The notes under the pieces are model-generated. The model searched no databases. It was given only the letters and a program-made list of their open reading frames with translations, and had not been told where the DNA came from. From the NCBI GenBank assembly GCA_003567685.1, contig PWYW01000009.1, forward strand, positions 1 to 64,000: a stretch of DNA of 64,000 nt, written 5' to 3'. The first letter of the stretch is position 1. The number at the start of each line of letters is the position of its first letter. Both the position numbers and the translations under genes were made by a program. Positions 35,781 through 44,924 of the stretch are shown in pieces. This DNA comes from Gammaproteobacteria bacterium (GTDB lineage Bacteria; Pseudomonadota; Gammaproteobacteria; Xanthomonadales; Wenzhouxiangellaceae).

Positions 35781-36872
35781 TCAGTCAGGCAGACGGGCCA
35801 GCTCGGTCAGGGCGCTTTCCAGTTCGGCCAGGTCTGCCGCCGCCCCCAGGCACAGGCGAAGCCCCTGGTCTCGCGCTGGTCTCAAGGTGAAGGCATCCGG
35901 CGCAGGCAGCACAATTCCGCCGGCGGCAGCCTGCGCATGACGCTGGGCGCTTGCTTCCGGGCTACCGGGCCACCAGCGGTGCGGACACCAGGGGCTGGCG
36001 GCCGGCCACATGCGCTCGCCAAGAATCTGGTTGGCCAGACGATTGCGCTTTGCCAATTCTTCACGGCAGTCTATGAGCAGGGAGAAGGCATGGTCAGCAG
36101 CCACCAGGCGGGAAAACAGGGCATGGCCGGGCTGCGGCATGCCCAGACCACGTGGCCAAAGCCGCTCAAGCAAGGCCTCACGCTGGCCCGGCAGCGGTCG
36201 AATCCAGGCGACCCTCAAGCCCGGCATCAGCGCCTTGGATGCCCCGCCGACGTAGACGCACTGATCAGGCAGCAGGCTGTGCATGCTGGGCATCTCATTG
36301 GCATCGTCGACATCCAGGCCGGCATAGACATCGTCTTCGACAACAACAATGCCCTGGGCGCGACACACTTGGGCCAATTCGCGACGCCGCGACGCGCTGT
36401 AATTCGCGCCCGTGGGGTTTTGCAGGCTGGGCACCATCACCACGCACCGTGCTCCGCTTCCGGCAGCGGCCGCCGCCAATGACTCGGGCAGCATGCCGTC
36501 GCGGTCCACGCTGACCGGCAAAGCTTTCAGTTGCAGGGCGCGGGCGATATCCTTGAGTGCCGGGTAGCCCGGGGATTCCAGTAGCACCGGATCGCCAGGC
36601 TCAAGCTGCTGCTTGAGCACCAAAAACAAGGCGCCCAGCGCGCCATCGCAGACCACCCAGTCGGCGGCCTGGTCTGACTGATCAGGGCGGACCACCGCCA
36701 ACCAACGGCTGATCGATTCGCGCAAGCTCTCGCTGCCGCCCAGCTCGCCGTAGTCGGCCAGCCGTCGGCAGTCGGTCGGATCGGCGGCCAGCCCGGCCAT
36801 CGCGGCCGACAGCGCCGCGGCAGCCTGATCCAGCGGCGGCACGTTAACCGACAGGTCGATGCGGCGCGTCAC
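35781..36872 (-). CDS. PLP-dependent aminotransferase, MocR-like catalytic domain without HTH
   Basis: A 363-aa fold-type I PLP enzyme. Seen are ADYGELGGSESLRESI (~39-54), LLESPGYPALKD (~97-108), VPSLQNPTGANY with N152, VVVEDDVYAGLD with D180/D181, and the Schiff-base lysine K213 in GGASKALMPGLRVAWI. The sequence style is that of the C-terminal domain of MocR/PdxR regulators, but the N-terminal GntR helix-turn-helix is absent, so it should be a free enzyme. Its start codon overlaps the egtB stop by four bases (ATGA), strongly implying joint expression. In ergothioneine synthesis the last step uses a PLP C-S lyase (EgtE); this protein could fill that role, but that is only inferred from context. 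Confidence 0.85.
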   Translation of the reverse strand: MTRRIDLSVNVPPLDQAAAALSAAMAGLAADPTDCRRLADYGELGGSESLRESISRWLAVVRPDQSDQAADWVVCDGALGALFLVLKQQLEPGDPVLLESPGYPALKDIARALQLKALPVSVDRDGMLPESLAAAAAGSGARCVVMVPSLQNPTGANYSASRRRELAQVCRAQGIVVVEDDVYAGLDVDDANEMPSMHSLLPDQCVYVGGASKALMPGLRVAWIRPLPGQREALLERLWPRGLGMPQPGHALFSRLVAADHAFSLLIDCREELAKRNRLANQILGERMWPAASPWCPHRWWPGSPEASAQRHAQAAAGGIVLPAPDAFTLRPARDQGLRLCLGAAADLAELESALTELARLPD

Positions 36873-38161
36873 CGGGCCAGGCGAAGGCCGGAGAACTGCC
36901 AGCGGGCAGTGGCCGGCATGAAATTGCGATAGCTGGCGCGGATATGGTTCCGTGGCGTGACGCAGGATCCACCGCGCAGTACGTACTGGTCACTCATGAA
37001 CTTGCCGTTGTATTCACCCACGGCACCGGCCGCCGGGGCAAAGCCCGGATACGGCGCGTACTCGCTGCGGGTCCATTCCCAGACATCCCCGAACAACTGG
37101 CCAAGCTGTCTTTCCTGTCGTGGGTGGCCAGCAGCCAGAGGATGAAATGCACCCGACTCGAGAAAATTCCCGTGGTCGCCCGGCAACTGCTGGCTGGCGG
37201 CCCGCTCCCACTCGGCTTCAGTGGGCAGGCGGCCTCCGGCCCAACGGGCAAACGCTTCGGCTTCGTAAAAACTCAGATGACAGACCGGGCTGTCGGGGTC
37301 TATCGGCATTTCTCCGTGCAGGGTGAAAACGTGCCACTGGCCATCACGCTGGCGCCAGTACAGCGGCGCTTGCCAGTCGTTCTCCTGGATCGTTCGCCAG
37401 CCGGCAGACAGCCACAGCTCCGGGCGTCGATAGCCACCATCGTTGATGAAGTCCAGATACTGGCGATTGCTGACCGGATGGCTAGCCAGTTCGAAGGGCT
37501 CCAGCCAGACCTTGTGACGCGGACTTTCGTTGTCGAAGGCAAAGCCCCCGCCAGAGTGCCCGATTTCCACCAGACCTCCCGCGAAGGCTTGCCAGCCCGC
37601 CGCCGTGTTCGCCAGCGATGCCGGCTTCCAGCCGGGTCGATAGGCCGGATTGAGCGGATTGCGGGAAAACAGGTGTTTCAGATCGGTCAGGATCAATTCC
37701 TGATGCTGTTGCTCATGATGCAGACCAAGCTCGACCAGTTCGAGGGCCTCGTCCACCATCCTTCCCGACTGAAGCAAGGTGAGCAGACGCTCATCAACGG
37801 ACCGGCGGTAGGCCTTGACCGTTTCGAGGTCCGGCCGGGTAACCAGCCCGCGTTCCGGGCGGGGGTGCTTGTCCCCCACGCCTTCGTAGTAGGAATTGTA
37901 GAGCACGCGAAATGCCGGATCAAACGGTTTGAAATTCGGCTCGAAGGGTTCGAGCAGGAAGGTTTCAAAGAACCAGCTGGTGTGTGCCAGATGCCACTTG
38001 ACCGGGCTGGCATCCGGCATGGACTGCACCACGCAATCCTCAGGCGAAAGCGGTTCGGCCAGCATCGTGGTCACCGATCGCACCTGCTCGAAGCGGTGCT
38101 CGATGGCGGCCTGCGAGTCGATGGTGTCCGGTGCGGCGCGGGCGTGATCAACGGAACTCAT
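36869..38161 (-). CDS. egtB: Ergothioneine biosynthesis sulfoxide synthase EgtB
   Basis: A 430-aa iron enzyme that joins hercynine to gamma-glutamylcysteine or cysteine. The N-terminal DinB-like domain carries the iron-binding residues: H60 in KWHLAHTSWFFETF and H149/H153 in HHEQQHQE. The C-terminal FGE/sulfatase-modifying-factor domain shows VSNRQYLDFINDGGY, LPTEAEWERAA, FGDVWEWTRSEYAPYPGF and closes with LRGGSCVTPRNHIRASYRNF. No C-terminal methyltransferase is present, so it is EgtB and not OvoA. The histidine methyltransferase EgtD normally needed is not in the window. ATG at 38161 is behind AAGGAG. It is divergent from yghU across 174 bp and coupled to the aminotransferase gene. Confidence 0.93.
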   Translation of the reverse strand: MSSVDHARAAPDTIDSQAAIEHRFEQVRSVTTMLAEPLSPEDCVVQSMPDASPVKWHLAHTSWFFETFLLEPFEPNFKPFDPAFRVLYNSYYEGVGDKHPRPERGLVTRPDLETVKAYRRSVDERLLTLLQSGRMVDEALELVELGLHHEQQHQELILTDLKHLFSRNPLNPAYRPGWKPASLANTAAGWQAFAGGLVEIGHSGGGFAFDNESPRHKVWLEPFELASHPVSNRQYLDFINDGGYRRPELWLSAGWRTIQENDWQAPLYWRQRDGQWHVFTLHGEMPIDPDSPVCHLSFYEAEAFARWAGGRLPTEAEWERAASQQLPGDHGNFLESGAFHPLAAGHPRQERQLGQLFGDVWEWTRSEYAPYPGFAPAAGAVGEYNGKFMSDQYVLRGGSCVTPRNHIRASYRNFMPATARWQFSGLRLAR

Positions 38162-38335
38162 GGGTGCTCCTTGAGGCTTGTTGATGCCGGAATCGGGATA
38201 TTGCTTGCAAGTCTAACAGCCGGCCTGTGGATCCGTCGCGGGCGGGGTCCAGACCGATGCCCGACCCGCGCTCGGCATGGGCCATCATGACTGCGTTTTA
38301 TACTGGCCGCTGAGCTCAGCGTCTGGAACAGTGCC

Positions 38336-39190
38336 ATGACTGATACCAATTACGAACCGCCACGGATCTGGCAATGGGAAAAAGGCAACGGCGGGAAATT
38401 CGCCAATATCAACCGGCCGACAGCCGGCGCCCAGCACGATACCGCCCTGCCGCGCGGTGAGCATGCCCTGCAGCTCTACTCACTGGCCACACCCAACGGC
38501 CAGAAAGTGACCATTTTGCTGGAGGAGTTGTTGGCACTCGGCATCGACTCGGCCGACTATGATGCCTGGGTGATTGATATTGGTGAGGGCGAGCAATTTG
38601 GCTCGGACTTTGTCGCCGCCAATCCCAATTCCAAGATTCCGGCCCTAGTGGATTACAGCTCAACGCCCCCGCAGCGGGTGTTCGAGTCTGGCGCCATTCT
38701 GCTTTACCTGGCCGAAAAACACCGGCATTTCTTGCCGACGGCTCCTGCCGCACGCACTGAATGCCTGAACTGGCTGTTCTGGCAGATGGGTTCGGCGCCC
38801 CTGCTGGGCGGGGGCTTCGGCCACTTTTATGCCTATGCACCAACCAAGATCAAGTACGCCATCGACCGCTACGCCATGGAGGCCAAGCGCCAGCTTGACG
38901 TGCTGGACCAGGCCCTGGCCGACCGGGAATGGATTGGCGGTAGCGACTACAGCATTGCCGACATAGCCATCTGGCCCTGGTATGGACAACTGGCCCTGGG
39001 GCGGCTTTATGAGGCCGCCGAATTCCTGCAGGTCGAGGAGTATCGCCACGTTCAGCGCTGGGCCCAAGCCATTGACCAGCGCCCGGCCGTTCAACGCGGA
39101 ATCATCGTCAACAAGGTGTGGGGCGATGAAAACCGCCAACTGGCCAATCGCCATTCAGCGGCGGATATTGACAAAGTGCTGGCGGGCTGA
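38336..39190 (+). CDS. yghU: Glutathione-dependent disulfide-bond oxidoreductase (GST superfamily, YghU type)
   Basis: A 284-aa glutathione S-transferase-like protein. The N-terminal extension PPRIWQWEKGNGGKFANINR is specific to the YghU/Ure2p-like group, followed by a thioredoxin-fold domain (LQLYSLATPNGQKVTILLEE, then NPNSKIPALVDY and ESGAILLYLAEK) and an all-helical C-domain with DYSIADIAIWPWY. Members reduce disulfides with glutathione in the cytoplasm. The length is normal. It stands alone, divergent from egtB and convergent with the EamA gene (4-bp gap). Both thiol-related genes lie back to back, which fits redox housekeeping. Confidence 0.93.
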   Translation: MTDTNYEPPRIWQWEKGNGGKFANINRPTAGAQHDTALPRGEHALQLYSLATPNGQKVTILLEELLALGIDSADYDAWVIDIGEGEQFGSDFVAANPNSKIPALVDYSSTPPQRVFESGAILLYLAEKHRHFLPTAPAARTECLNWLFWQMGSAPLLGGGFGHFYAYAPTKIKYAIDRYAMEAKRQLDVLDQALADREWIGGSDYSIADIAIWPWYGQLALGRLYEAAEFLQVEEYRHVQRWAQAIDQRPAVQRGIIVNKVWGDENRQLANRHSAADIDKVLAG

Positions 39191-39194
39191 ATAG

Positions 39195-40082
39195 TCAGCC
39201 GGCCCGACGCGCCAGGCCGACCACCGCCAACAAGACCACGGCGAAGCCCAGCCACTGCAGGGCTTCCAGCCGCAGCCCCAACAAGGTGGTTTCGGCAAGC
39301 AGGGTCAACAGCGGCGCCAGGGCAATCAGGCTTGCCGCAATCGAGGCAAAGGCGCGCTGAAACACCTGATAAAGCGCGATGGCAAACAGGCCCATGCTCA
39401 GCCCCGACAACGACGTCCACACCCAGGCCATTGCCGGTAATTCCGACAGGCCAGGCAGGACCCGCGGCAACAGCACCAGCAGAATCAACAGCCCGCCGAG
39501 GGCACGGCCCGCGGCCACCACTTCGGGCGTGGCCTGTTTGAGCGACCGCTTGGCGATCACGTCCGACAGGCCGATCAACGGCAGGGTGGCCAACAATAAC
39601 CAGAACGGCCAGCCGGTCAGGCTGATGCCGTTGTTCTGGCTCAAGTCGACATTCATCAGCACCAGGCCAGTACAAACCAGGACAATCCAGCCGTAGGCGA
39701 CCAGCGACAACCGCTCGCCAAGCAGCCAGCGTGCCGCCAGGGCCGTCGCCACCGGATAGGCAGACTGGAACAGCGCGCGATTGGAGGCCGTGGTCTCGGT
39801 AAGGGCGAGAATGCCAAACAAGGGCACGAGACCCGAACCCATGGCACCCACCAGCAGGATGGCCAGCCACTCGGCCCGAGTAAGCTGGCGCAGTTCGCCA
39901 CCCTGCCCTCGGAATAGCAGCCAGCCGAATACCACGCAGGCCGCGATAATCGCGGTCGACAGGGCAACGGTTGAGGGACCGGCGCCGGCGTTCAGGGCCA
40001 GTTTCTTGACCAGCGGTGCCGCCCCCAGGCCAAGCACTGCAACGGCCAGCCAGCCCCAGATTGACATCGGTCGGGTGGACAT
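39195..40082 (-). CDS. EamA/DMT-family transporter (second of two)
   Basis: A 295-aa membrane protein with ten predicted helices in two EamA repeats. Typical elements are WGWLAVAVLGLGAAPLVKKL at the start, NRALFQSAYPVATALAARWL at the end of the first repeat, and LASIAASLIALAPLLTLLAE-like sequence in the second. The C-terminus LLAVVGLARRAG is cytoplasmic and basic. Family members usually export amino acids or other metabolites. It is the last gene of an ATP-grasp/EamA/EamA series; the gap to the first EamA gene is 12 bp. The direct repeat of EamA genes may give a heterodimer, as known for some DMT pairs, or two separate transporters. Confidence 0.88.
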   Translation of the reverse strand: MSTRPMSIWGWLAVAVLGLGAAPLVKKLALNAGAGPSTVALSTAIIAACVVFGWLLFRGQGGELRQLTRAEWLAILLVGAMGSGLVPLFGILALTETTASNRALFQSAYPVATALAARWLLGERLSLVAYGWIVLVCTGLVLMNVDLSQNNGISLTGWPFWLLLATLPLIGLSDVIAKRSLKQATPEVVAAGRALGGLLILLVLLPRVLPGLSELPAMAWVWTSLSGLSMGLFAIALYQVFQRAFASIAASLIALAPLLTLLAETTLLGLRLEALQWLGFAVVLLAVVGLARRAG

Positions 40083-40094
40083 CGGAAAAATCCT

Positions 40095-40958
40095 TTATTG
40101 CGCTCGCAGATCAGACGCAGCAGAGCGGCGCCAAGGTGAAATTACCAGCAAGATGCCGCCGAGAATCGCCAGGCCAGCCAACAACAAGCGGCCGCTTAAC
40201 GCCTCACCCAGCAACAGAACCGCCAGTACGGCGGTGATGACGGGAACCAACAGCTGGGCCACGGCAGCCGTGGCGCGACGGATTCGCGCCAGTGCGGCAT
40301 ACCAGACGGCATAGCCCAGGCCCGATGCCAGGGCACCTGAGGCGACGGCTAGCCAGAAACCGGCGACATCCCACCGAAGTCGAGGCCAGAAAATCGCCAA
40401 CAGCGGCAGGACCAGCAAACTGGCCAGCAGGAAGTTTCCGCAGTTGGCTCGCAGCGGCTCGCCACTGGCAGCGCCGCGCAGGGTGTAAACCGCCCAGGCC
40501 ACCCCGGCGATCACCATAGCAACGGCCGGCATCAGGGGCGGCTGCTGCAGGCCCGGCAACAGCAGCCAGACCAGCCCGCCCGCCGCCAGTAAAAAGCCCA
40601 GCCAGCTTGAGCGATCAAAGCGCTCCCCCCGGTTGAGGGCCCAGGCCAACATGCTGAGCTGCACGGCACCGAACAGCAACAGCGCACCGGTCGCAGCCCC
40701 CAGCGCCAGGTAGGCCCAGGAAAAGCCCAGTGCATACGCCAGAAGGGCCAGCGACGAGGCCAGCGAGAACCTACCCGGAGCAGACCGCGCTCGCCAGGCG
40801 ACGATCACGGCCAGCATGACGGCTCCACTGCAAAGCCTGATCACGGTGAAACTGACCGGATCAATGGCCGTTGCGGTCAGCGCCTGACGGGCCAACAGCG
40901 AGTTGGCGGCAAAGGCCATCAGGGCCAGAGCGGTCAGTGCGGCAGCCGTCAGGCGCAT
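40095..40958 (-). CDS. EamA/DMT-family transporter (first of two)
   Basis: A 287-aa ten-helix protein. The first repeat reads MAFAANSLLARQALTATAID, FTVIRLCSGAVMLAVIVAWR; the second has VWYAALARIRRATAAVAQLL and PVITAVLAVLLLGEAL, the standard EamA pattern with the P-V---L-LGE motif. ATG at 40958 immediately abuts the ATP-grasp stop codon (40959-40961), so translation is coupled. Its similarity to the next gene is at family level only, so the pair is not a recent duplicate. The substrate is unknown; the upstream ligase suggests export of its product (inference). Confidence 0.88.
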   Translation of the reverse strand: MRLTAAALTALALMAFAANSLLARQALTATAIDPVSFTVIRLCSGAVMLAVIVAWRARSAPGRFSLASSLALLAYALGFSWAYLALGAATGALLLFGAVQLSMLAWALNRGERFDRSSWLGFLLAAGGLVWLLLPGLQQPPLMPAVAMVIAGVAWAVYTLRGAASGEPLRANCGNFLLASLLVLPLLAIFWPRLRWDVAGFWLAVASGALASGLGYAVWYAALARIRRATAAVAQLLVPVITAVLAVLLLGEALSGRLLLAGLAILGGILLVISPWRRSAASDLRAQ

Positions 40959-41951
40959 TCAGTGAGCCAGCTGGTTGGCCAGGAAGCGCGCCAGCTGCTC
41001 GTAGGCTCGCTGTGTGCCGCCGGCTTCCATCTCGGCCTGCTGGTTGTAGTTGGTGTTGGTATTGATGTCGTAGACGTAACGATGGCCCTGCGAGTCTTCG
41101 ACAAACTCAGCCGCACCAACGCGAATGTCATTGGCCTTGAAGCAAGCGGTCAGGGCATCGACCAGGGCGGCATCGCGGAAATCCCGATCGATTCGGAAAC
41201 GGCCCGGCGCTTGGCTGGCCGCCGGGCCGGTCGGGCAAAAGGCCGACTCCTCAACGGCACAGCCATCCGCCGGACACAATTCAAAACCACCGGTGGCATC
41301 CACCTGAACCGCGTAGATGAACTCCCCGCCAATGAATTCAAGCCGGGTGATATGGCCCGAGACCGGTTGAATGTAGCGTTGCACCAGCGTGATGCCATCG
41401 GGCGAAAAGGCTTCTGGCGTGGCGCTCTCCAACCAGCGCTCCAAGGCATCGGGACTGTCGAACAGTTGCACACCCAGGCCTTTTCCACCGCGATTGGGCT
41501 TGATGATGAAGCGCTCGGCCGCCAGCGCGCGAGCGGCCGAAAGAATCGCCTCGGGACCGGCGGCGACCAGCGTTTCCGGCGTCCGAATACCATGGGCGGC
41601 CAGCGTCAGGGCCTGCTCGGCCTTGCGCACTTCCAGGTGCAGGGCTTGCGGTCCATTGACCACCACCCGGCCATGAGCCTTCAACCAGGCCAGCAGCGGC
41701 TCACACAGCTCCACCGAAAAACGATGGTCACGGGTGTGCGAGGAGGCGCTCATGCGGTTATAGAACACGCCTTCAGGCGGTTCGGCGGTCAGTGAGAACA
41801 AGCCCTGGTGGATGAACCAGTTTTGCCAGGGTGTACCCTGAGCATCCAACGCCGCTTGCAAAGGCGCCAGCCATTCGGCGTTTTCGTGAATGACGTACAC
41901 GGCAGGGCCGGCAGAGACCGGCATCGATAACAACGAGGAAGATGGGTGCAT
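40959..41951 (-). CDS. ATP-grasp ligase (RimK / amino-acid ligase-like)
   Basis: About 330 aa. The ATP-grasp fold is shown by FIIKPNRGGKGLGVQLF (ATP-binding loop with Lys), ITLVQRYIQPVSGHITRLEF (hinge and substrate arm), VGAAEFVED and the metal-binding YVYDINTNTNYN (D-x-N). The N-terminal ~110 residues resemble the pre-ATP-grasp domain with FYNRMSASSHTRDHRF. Such enzymes join a carboxylate to an amine through an acyl phosphate. The start is ATG 41951; the frame extends to a TTG at 41963. It is followed with no gap by one EamA exporter gene and then a second, so a small peptide or conjugate may be made and exported. The substrate is unknown. Confidence 0.85.
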   Translation of the reverse strand: MHPSSSLLSMPVSAGPAVYVIHENAEWLAPLQAALDAQGTPWQNWFIHQGLFSLTAEPPEGVFYNRMSASSHTRDHRFSVELCEPLLAWLKAHGRVVVNGPQALHLEVRKAEQALTLAAHGIRTPETLVAAGPEAILSAARALAAERFIIKPNRGGKGLGVQLFDSPDALERWLESATPEAFSPDGITLVQRYIQPVSGHITRLEFIGGEFIYAVQVDATGGFELCPADGCAVEESAFCPTGPAASQAPGRFRIDRDFRDAALVDALTACFKANDIRVGAAEFVEDSQGHRYVYDINTNTNYNQQAEMEAGGTQRAYEQLARFLANQLAH

Positions 41952-42040
41952 GATAGACGTCAAGCCTTAAACCGGGAAGTATGAACGACCCTGGCGATTG
42001 ACGAGTCAAAGAGCCCGATCAACCAGCATGGACCAAGCCG

Positions 42041-42535
42041 ATGGGATGGATTGCACGAAAGGCCGATAACCTGGGCAGTGCCTGTTGCGGGGCCGGTGGC
42101 GGCATGGGGCTGTCGCAAGCGCCAGCCTTTACCCAGGCCTATCTGCAGCGCTTGGGCGGCCACCTCGATGAGGCTCGGCGCACCCTCAGACAAGTGGAGT
42201 CCGGTGAACTGCTGGGCTACCTGAGCCCGCCGGAACGCGCCCAGGCAGTGGGCCAGTTCAACGAACGCGTCATCGAGCTCGATCAGGCCTATCGTTCCAT
42301 CAGTGAAGCCACGCCCCTGATGCAGCCGCTGATGACTTTGCGATATGCCGACAGCGAAATCGCCGCGCGCGCCTGGGAGTCCTTCACCCCGGCCATACCG
42401 ATTGATCCGCCATCCCTGATTTACACCGGGGTCGGCGTGGTCGTCGCACTGCTGGTTTACGAACTGATCAAATCACCGGCCGCCCTGTTTGGCGGCCGGC
42501 GAAACGAAAAGGTGCAGCGGAACAGTAACCGCTAA
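42041..42535 (+). CDS. DUF2937-like membrane-associated protein
   Basis: A 164-aa protein. The core [20 protein letters not shown], then helical sequence to [12 protein letters not shown] and [20 protein letters not shown], followed by one transmembrane helix ([17 protein letters not shown]) and a basic end, is like the DUF2937 family. The family usually has an N-terminal hydrophobic segment; here it is short and contains CCGAGGG. The stop codon overlaps that of the convergent pgk gene by three bases, leaving no space for a separate terminator. Confidence 0.65.
   Translation: MGWIARKADNLGSACCGAGGGMGLSQAPAFTQAYLQRLGGHLDEARRTLRQVESGELLGYLSPPERAQAVGQFNERVIELDQAYRSISEATPLMQPLMTLRYADSEIAARAWESFTPAIPIDPPSLIYTGVGVVVALLVYELIKSPAALFGGRRNEKVQRNSNR
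42476..42499. terminator. Perfect hairpin inside the DUF2937 3' coding end, possible pgk/DUF2937 terminator
   Basis: A 9-bp perfect stem (42476-42484 with 42491-42499) with a 6-nt loop. It lies inside the DUF2937-like frame, just beyond the pgk stop on the minus strand. Neither side has a long T run (minus side TGATTTGAT), so termination is possible but weak. Confidence 0.3.
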
Positions 42536-43701
42536 GCCGCCTTGGCCCGGAGCGCGGCCAGTGCCGGCAGTGTCTTGCCTTCGACGTATTCCAGGAAGGC
42601 ACCGCCGGCAGTGGAAATGTAATCGACCCGATCGGCCACCTTGAATTTTTCAATCGCAGCGATGGTGTCGCCACCGCCCGCCAGGGTGAAGCCCTGACAA
42701 TCAGCCACTGCGCGAGCCAGGGCCCGGGTGCCGGTCTGAAAGGCATCGAACTCGAACACGCCCAGGGGGCCGTTCCAGAGCACCGTGCCCGCCTGGCGCA
42801 CAATATCCGTCAGACGAGCCGTGGTTTCCGGGCCAACATCAAGAATCATTTCGTCCTGATGGACGCGCTGGACGTCGCGGAGGCTCGGGTGAGCGTCCTG
42901 ATGAAAGCGCTCGGCAGTGATCACATCGGTCGGCAGGGGAATCGCCGCGCCCTTGGCTTCGGCCTGGCGCATCAACTCGCGCGCCGTCTCGACCAGATCG
43001 GGCTCGTGCAAGGAGGCACCAACCGGATGACCGGCAGCCGCCAGGAAGGTATTGGCAATACCGCCGCCCACGATCAACTGGTCGACCTTGTCGATCAGGG
43101 CTTCCAGAACGGTGAGCTTGCTCGATACCTTGGCGCCGCCAACGATGGCCACCAGCGGGCGCGCCGGGTCAGCCAGGGCCTTGTCGAGTGCCTTGACCTC
43201 AGCGGCCAGCAAGGGCCCCGCGCAGGCGGCCCGGGCATGCCGGATCACGCCCTCGGTCGAGGCCTGGGCCCGATGGGCGGTCGCGAAGGCGTCCATCACG
43301 ACCAGATCGCACAACGCCGCCATTTTTTTCGCCAGTGCCTCGTCATTGGCCTTTTCACCGTTGAGAAAACGCACGTTCTCCAGCAGCACCAGATGGCCCG
43401 GCGAGACGGATACGCCGTCAATCCAGTCGCTGACCAGCTCGACCGGCCGGCCCAGCAGTTCGGTCAGACGTTCAGCCACCGGCTTCAGCGAAAAGGCCGC
43501 TTCGGGCTGGCCTTCGGTGGGCCGGCCAAGATGCGACATCACCATGACAGCTGCACCGGCATCCAGGGCCTGGCGGAAGGTTGGCAGCGAGGCCTGGATG
43601 CGGGCATCGCTGGTCACCTGGCCGTCGCGGATCGGCACGTTCAGGTCAGCACGAATCAGCACGCGCTGGCCCTTGAGTTCGAACTGGTCAAGCGTTTTCA
43701 T
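42532..43701 (-). CDS. pgk: Phosphoglycerate kinase
   Basis: A 389-aa glycolytic enzyme that transfers phosphate from 1,3-bisphosphoglycerate to ADP. Visible motifs are [14 protein letters not shown] near the N-terminus, [76 protein letters not shown] and the Gly-rich [12 protein letters not shown] start at ATG 43701 (GGGA upstream); the frame continues to a TTG at 43725 but the family begins [11 protein letters not shown]. It lies downstream of gap on the same strand, with the second palindromic repeat in the 175-bp gap. Confidence 0.97.
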   Translation of the reverse strand: MKTLDQFELKGQRVLIRADLNVPIRDGQVTSDARIQASLPTFRQALDAGAAVMVMSHLGRPTEGQPEAAFSLKPVAERLTELLGRPVELVSDWIDGVSVSPGHLVLLENVRFLNGEKANDEALAKKMAALCDLVVMDAFATAHRAQASTEGVIRHARAACAGPLLAAEVKALDKALADPARPLVAIVGGAKVSSKLTVLEALIDKVDQLIVGGGIANTFLAAAGHPVGASLHEPDLVETARELMRQAEAKGAAIPLPTDVITAERFHQDAHPSLRDVQRVHQDEMILDVGPETTARLTDIVRQAGTVLWNGPLGVFEFDAFQTGTRALARAVADCQGFTLAGGGDTIAAIEKFKVADRVDYISTAGGAFLEYVEGKTLPALAALRAKAA

Positions 43702-43754
43702 GACATGTCCCGTGATTACGGTCAAAAACTCTGCCTACCAAGGAATTAAAACGG

Positions 43755-43835
43755 ACTAACCGCGAAGACGCAAAGAACGCCGAGAAAATTGACTGGCCTT
43801 CCATCCTTTGCGTTCTTCGCGCCTTTGCGGTTAGT
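43755..43835. repeat. Long palindromic intergenic repeat, copy 2
   Basis: The left arm 43755-43780 and the right arm 43810-43835 form a 26-bp inverted repeat with three mismatches, around a 29-nt spacer. The arms share CTAACCGCGAAG...GCAAAGA with copy 1 at 5444-5578. It sits between gap and pgk. Transcribed, it would fold to a long stem, so it could act as a terminator or an mRNA-processing site between these genes. Confidence 0.8.
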
Positions 43836-43876
43836 GATTGTTTAAATCCCCAGCGTCGCCGCGCCCGTCAAATGCC

Positions 43877-44884
43877 TCAGGCCTTGGCCAGAACCGTTGC
43901 GGTGTCGAGCATGCGGTTGGAGAAGCCCCACTCGTTGTCGTACCAGCTCAGTACTTTGACCAGGCGGCCGCCGGAGACTTTGGTCAGCGAGGCATCAAAG
44001 ACCGAGGAACGCGGGTCGTGGTTGAAGTCGACCGAGACCAGCGGGGCATCGTTGTAGCCCAGGATGCCCTTGAGTTCGCCTTCGCTGGCAGCCTTGACCA
44101 CGCGGTTGACTTCTTCAACGGTGGTGTCGCGGCTGGCGATGAACGACAGATCCACCACCGACACATTGATGGTGGGCACACGCATGGCAAAACCGTCGAG
44201 CTTGCCGTCGAGTTCCGGCAGCACCAGACCCACGGCAGCCGCGGCACCGGTCTTGGTCGGGATCTGGCTCATGGTGGCCGACCGCGCGCGACGCAGATCC
44301 GAGTGGTATACGTCGGTGAGCACCTGGTCGTTGGTGTAGGCATGAATGGTCGTCATCAAGCCCGATTCCAGGCCGATGGAGTCGTGCAGCGGCTTGACCA
44401 GCGGAGCCAGGCAGTTGGTGGTGCAAGAGGCGTTCGAGACCACGTCGTGCTCGGCCTTGATCACGTCATGGTTGACGCCGTAAACCACGGTCGGCAGATC
44501 CTTGCCCGCCGGGGCGGAAATCAGCACCTTGCGGGCGCCGGCCTTGAGGTGGGCCGAGGCCTTGTCCTTGCTGTTGAAAAAGCCGGTGCACTCCATCACG
44601 ATATCGACGCCCATCTCGCCCCAGGGCAGTTGCGAGGGATCGCGCTGGGCCAGCACGCGGATGCGATCACCATTGACGATCAAGTGGTCACCATCGACCT
44701 GGACATCGCCGTTGAACTTGCCGTGGGCGGTGTCAAAACGGGTCAGGTGTGCGTTAGTTTCCGTGTCGCCCAGGTCATTGATCGCAACAATCTGGATATC
44801 GCCATTGCGGCCCGACTCATACAGCGCGCGCAGAATGTTCCGGCCGATGCGGCCATAACCGTTGATCGCTACCTTGATCGTCAT
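43877..44884 (-). CDS. gap: Glyceraldehyde-3-phosphate dehydrogenase, type I
   Basis: A 335-aa NAD(P)-dependent enzyme that oxidises and phosphorylates glyceraldehyde 3-phosphate. Motifs are [19 protein letters not shown] (Rossmann fold), [12 protein letters not shown] with catalytic C154, [31 protein letters not shown] and [14 protein letters not shown] use ATG 44884 (GGAGAG at 7 nt) instead of 44899. A TACAAT hexamer lies 41 nt upstream. Erythrose-4-phosphate dehydrogenase (Epd) is the close alternative; the pgk neighbour and the tkt-gap-pgk order favour gap. Confidence 0.95.
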   Translation of the reverse strand: MTIKVAINGYGRIGRNILRALYESGRNGDIQIVAINDLGDTETNAHLTRFDTAHGKFNGDVQVDGDHLIVNGDRIRVLAQRDPSQLPWGEMGVDIVMECTGFFNSKDKASAHLKAGARKVLISAPAGKDLPTVVYGVNHDVIKAEHDVVSNASCTTNCLAPLVKPLHDSIGLESGLMTTIHAYTNDQVLTDVYHSDLRRARSATMSQIPTKTGAAAAVGLVLPELDGKLDGFAMRVPTINVSVVDLSFIASRDTTVEEVNRVVKAASEGELKGILGYNDAPLVSVDFNHDPRSSVFDASLTKVSGGRLVKVLSWYDNEWGFSNRMLDTATVLAKA

Positions 44885-44924
44885 TTCGAGACTCTCCATC
44901 CGGTGAGAAATAGGGTAACTTGCT

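Noticed and set aside
35781-36872. Naming the aminotransferase a MocR/PdxR transcription regulator
   Set aside because: The N-terminal GntR helix-turn-helix is absent.
35781-36872. Naming the aminotransferase EgtE
   Set aside because: Only the context supports this; the sequence is of MocR-like class, so it is kept as a hypothesis.
36944-38290. Plus-strand frame of 448 codons opposite egtB
   Set aside because: Antisense shadow; composition unlike the real genes around.
43877-44884. Erythrose-4-phosphate dehydrogenase (epd) instead of gap
   Set aside because: Sequence motifs alone do not decide, but the pgk neighbour and the tkt-gap-pgk order favour gap.
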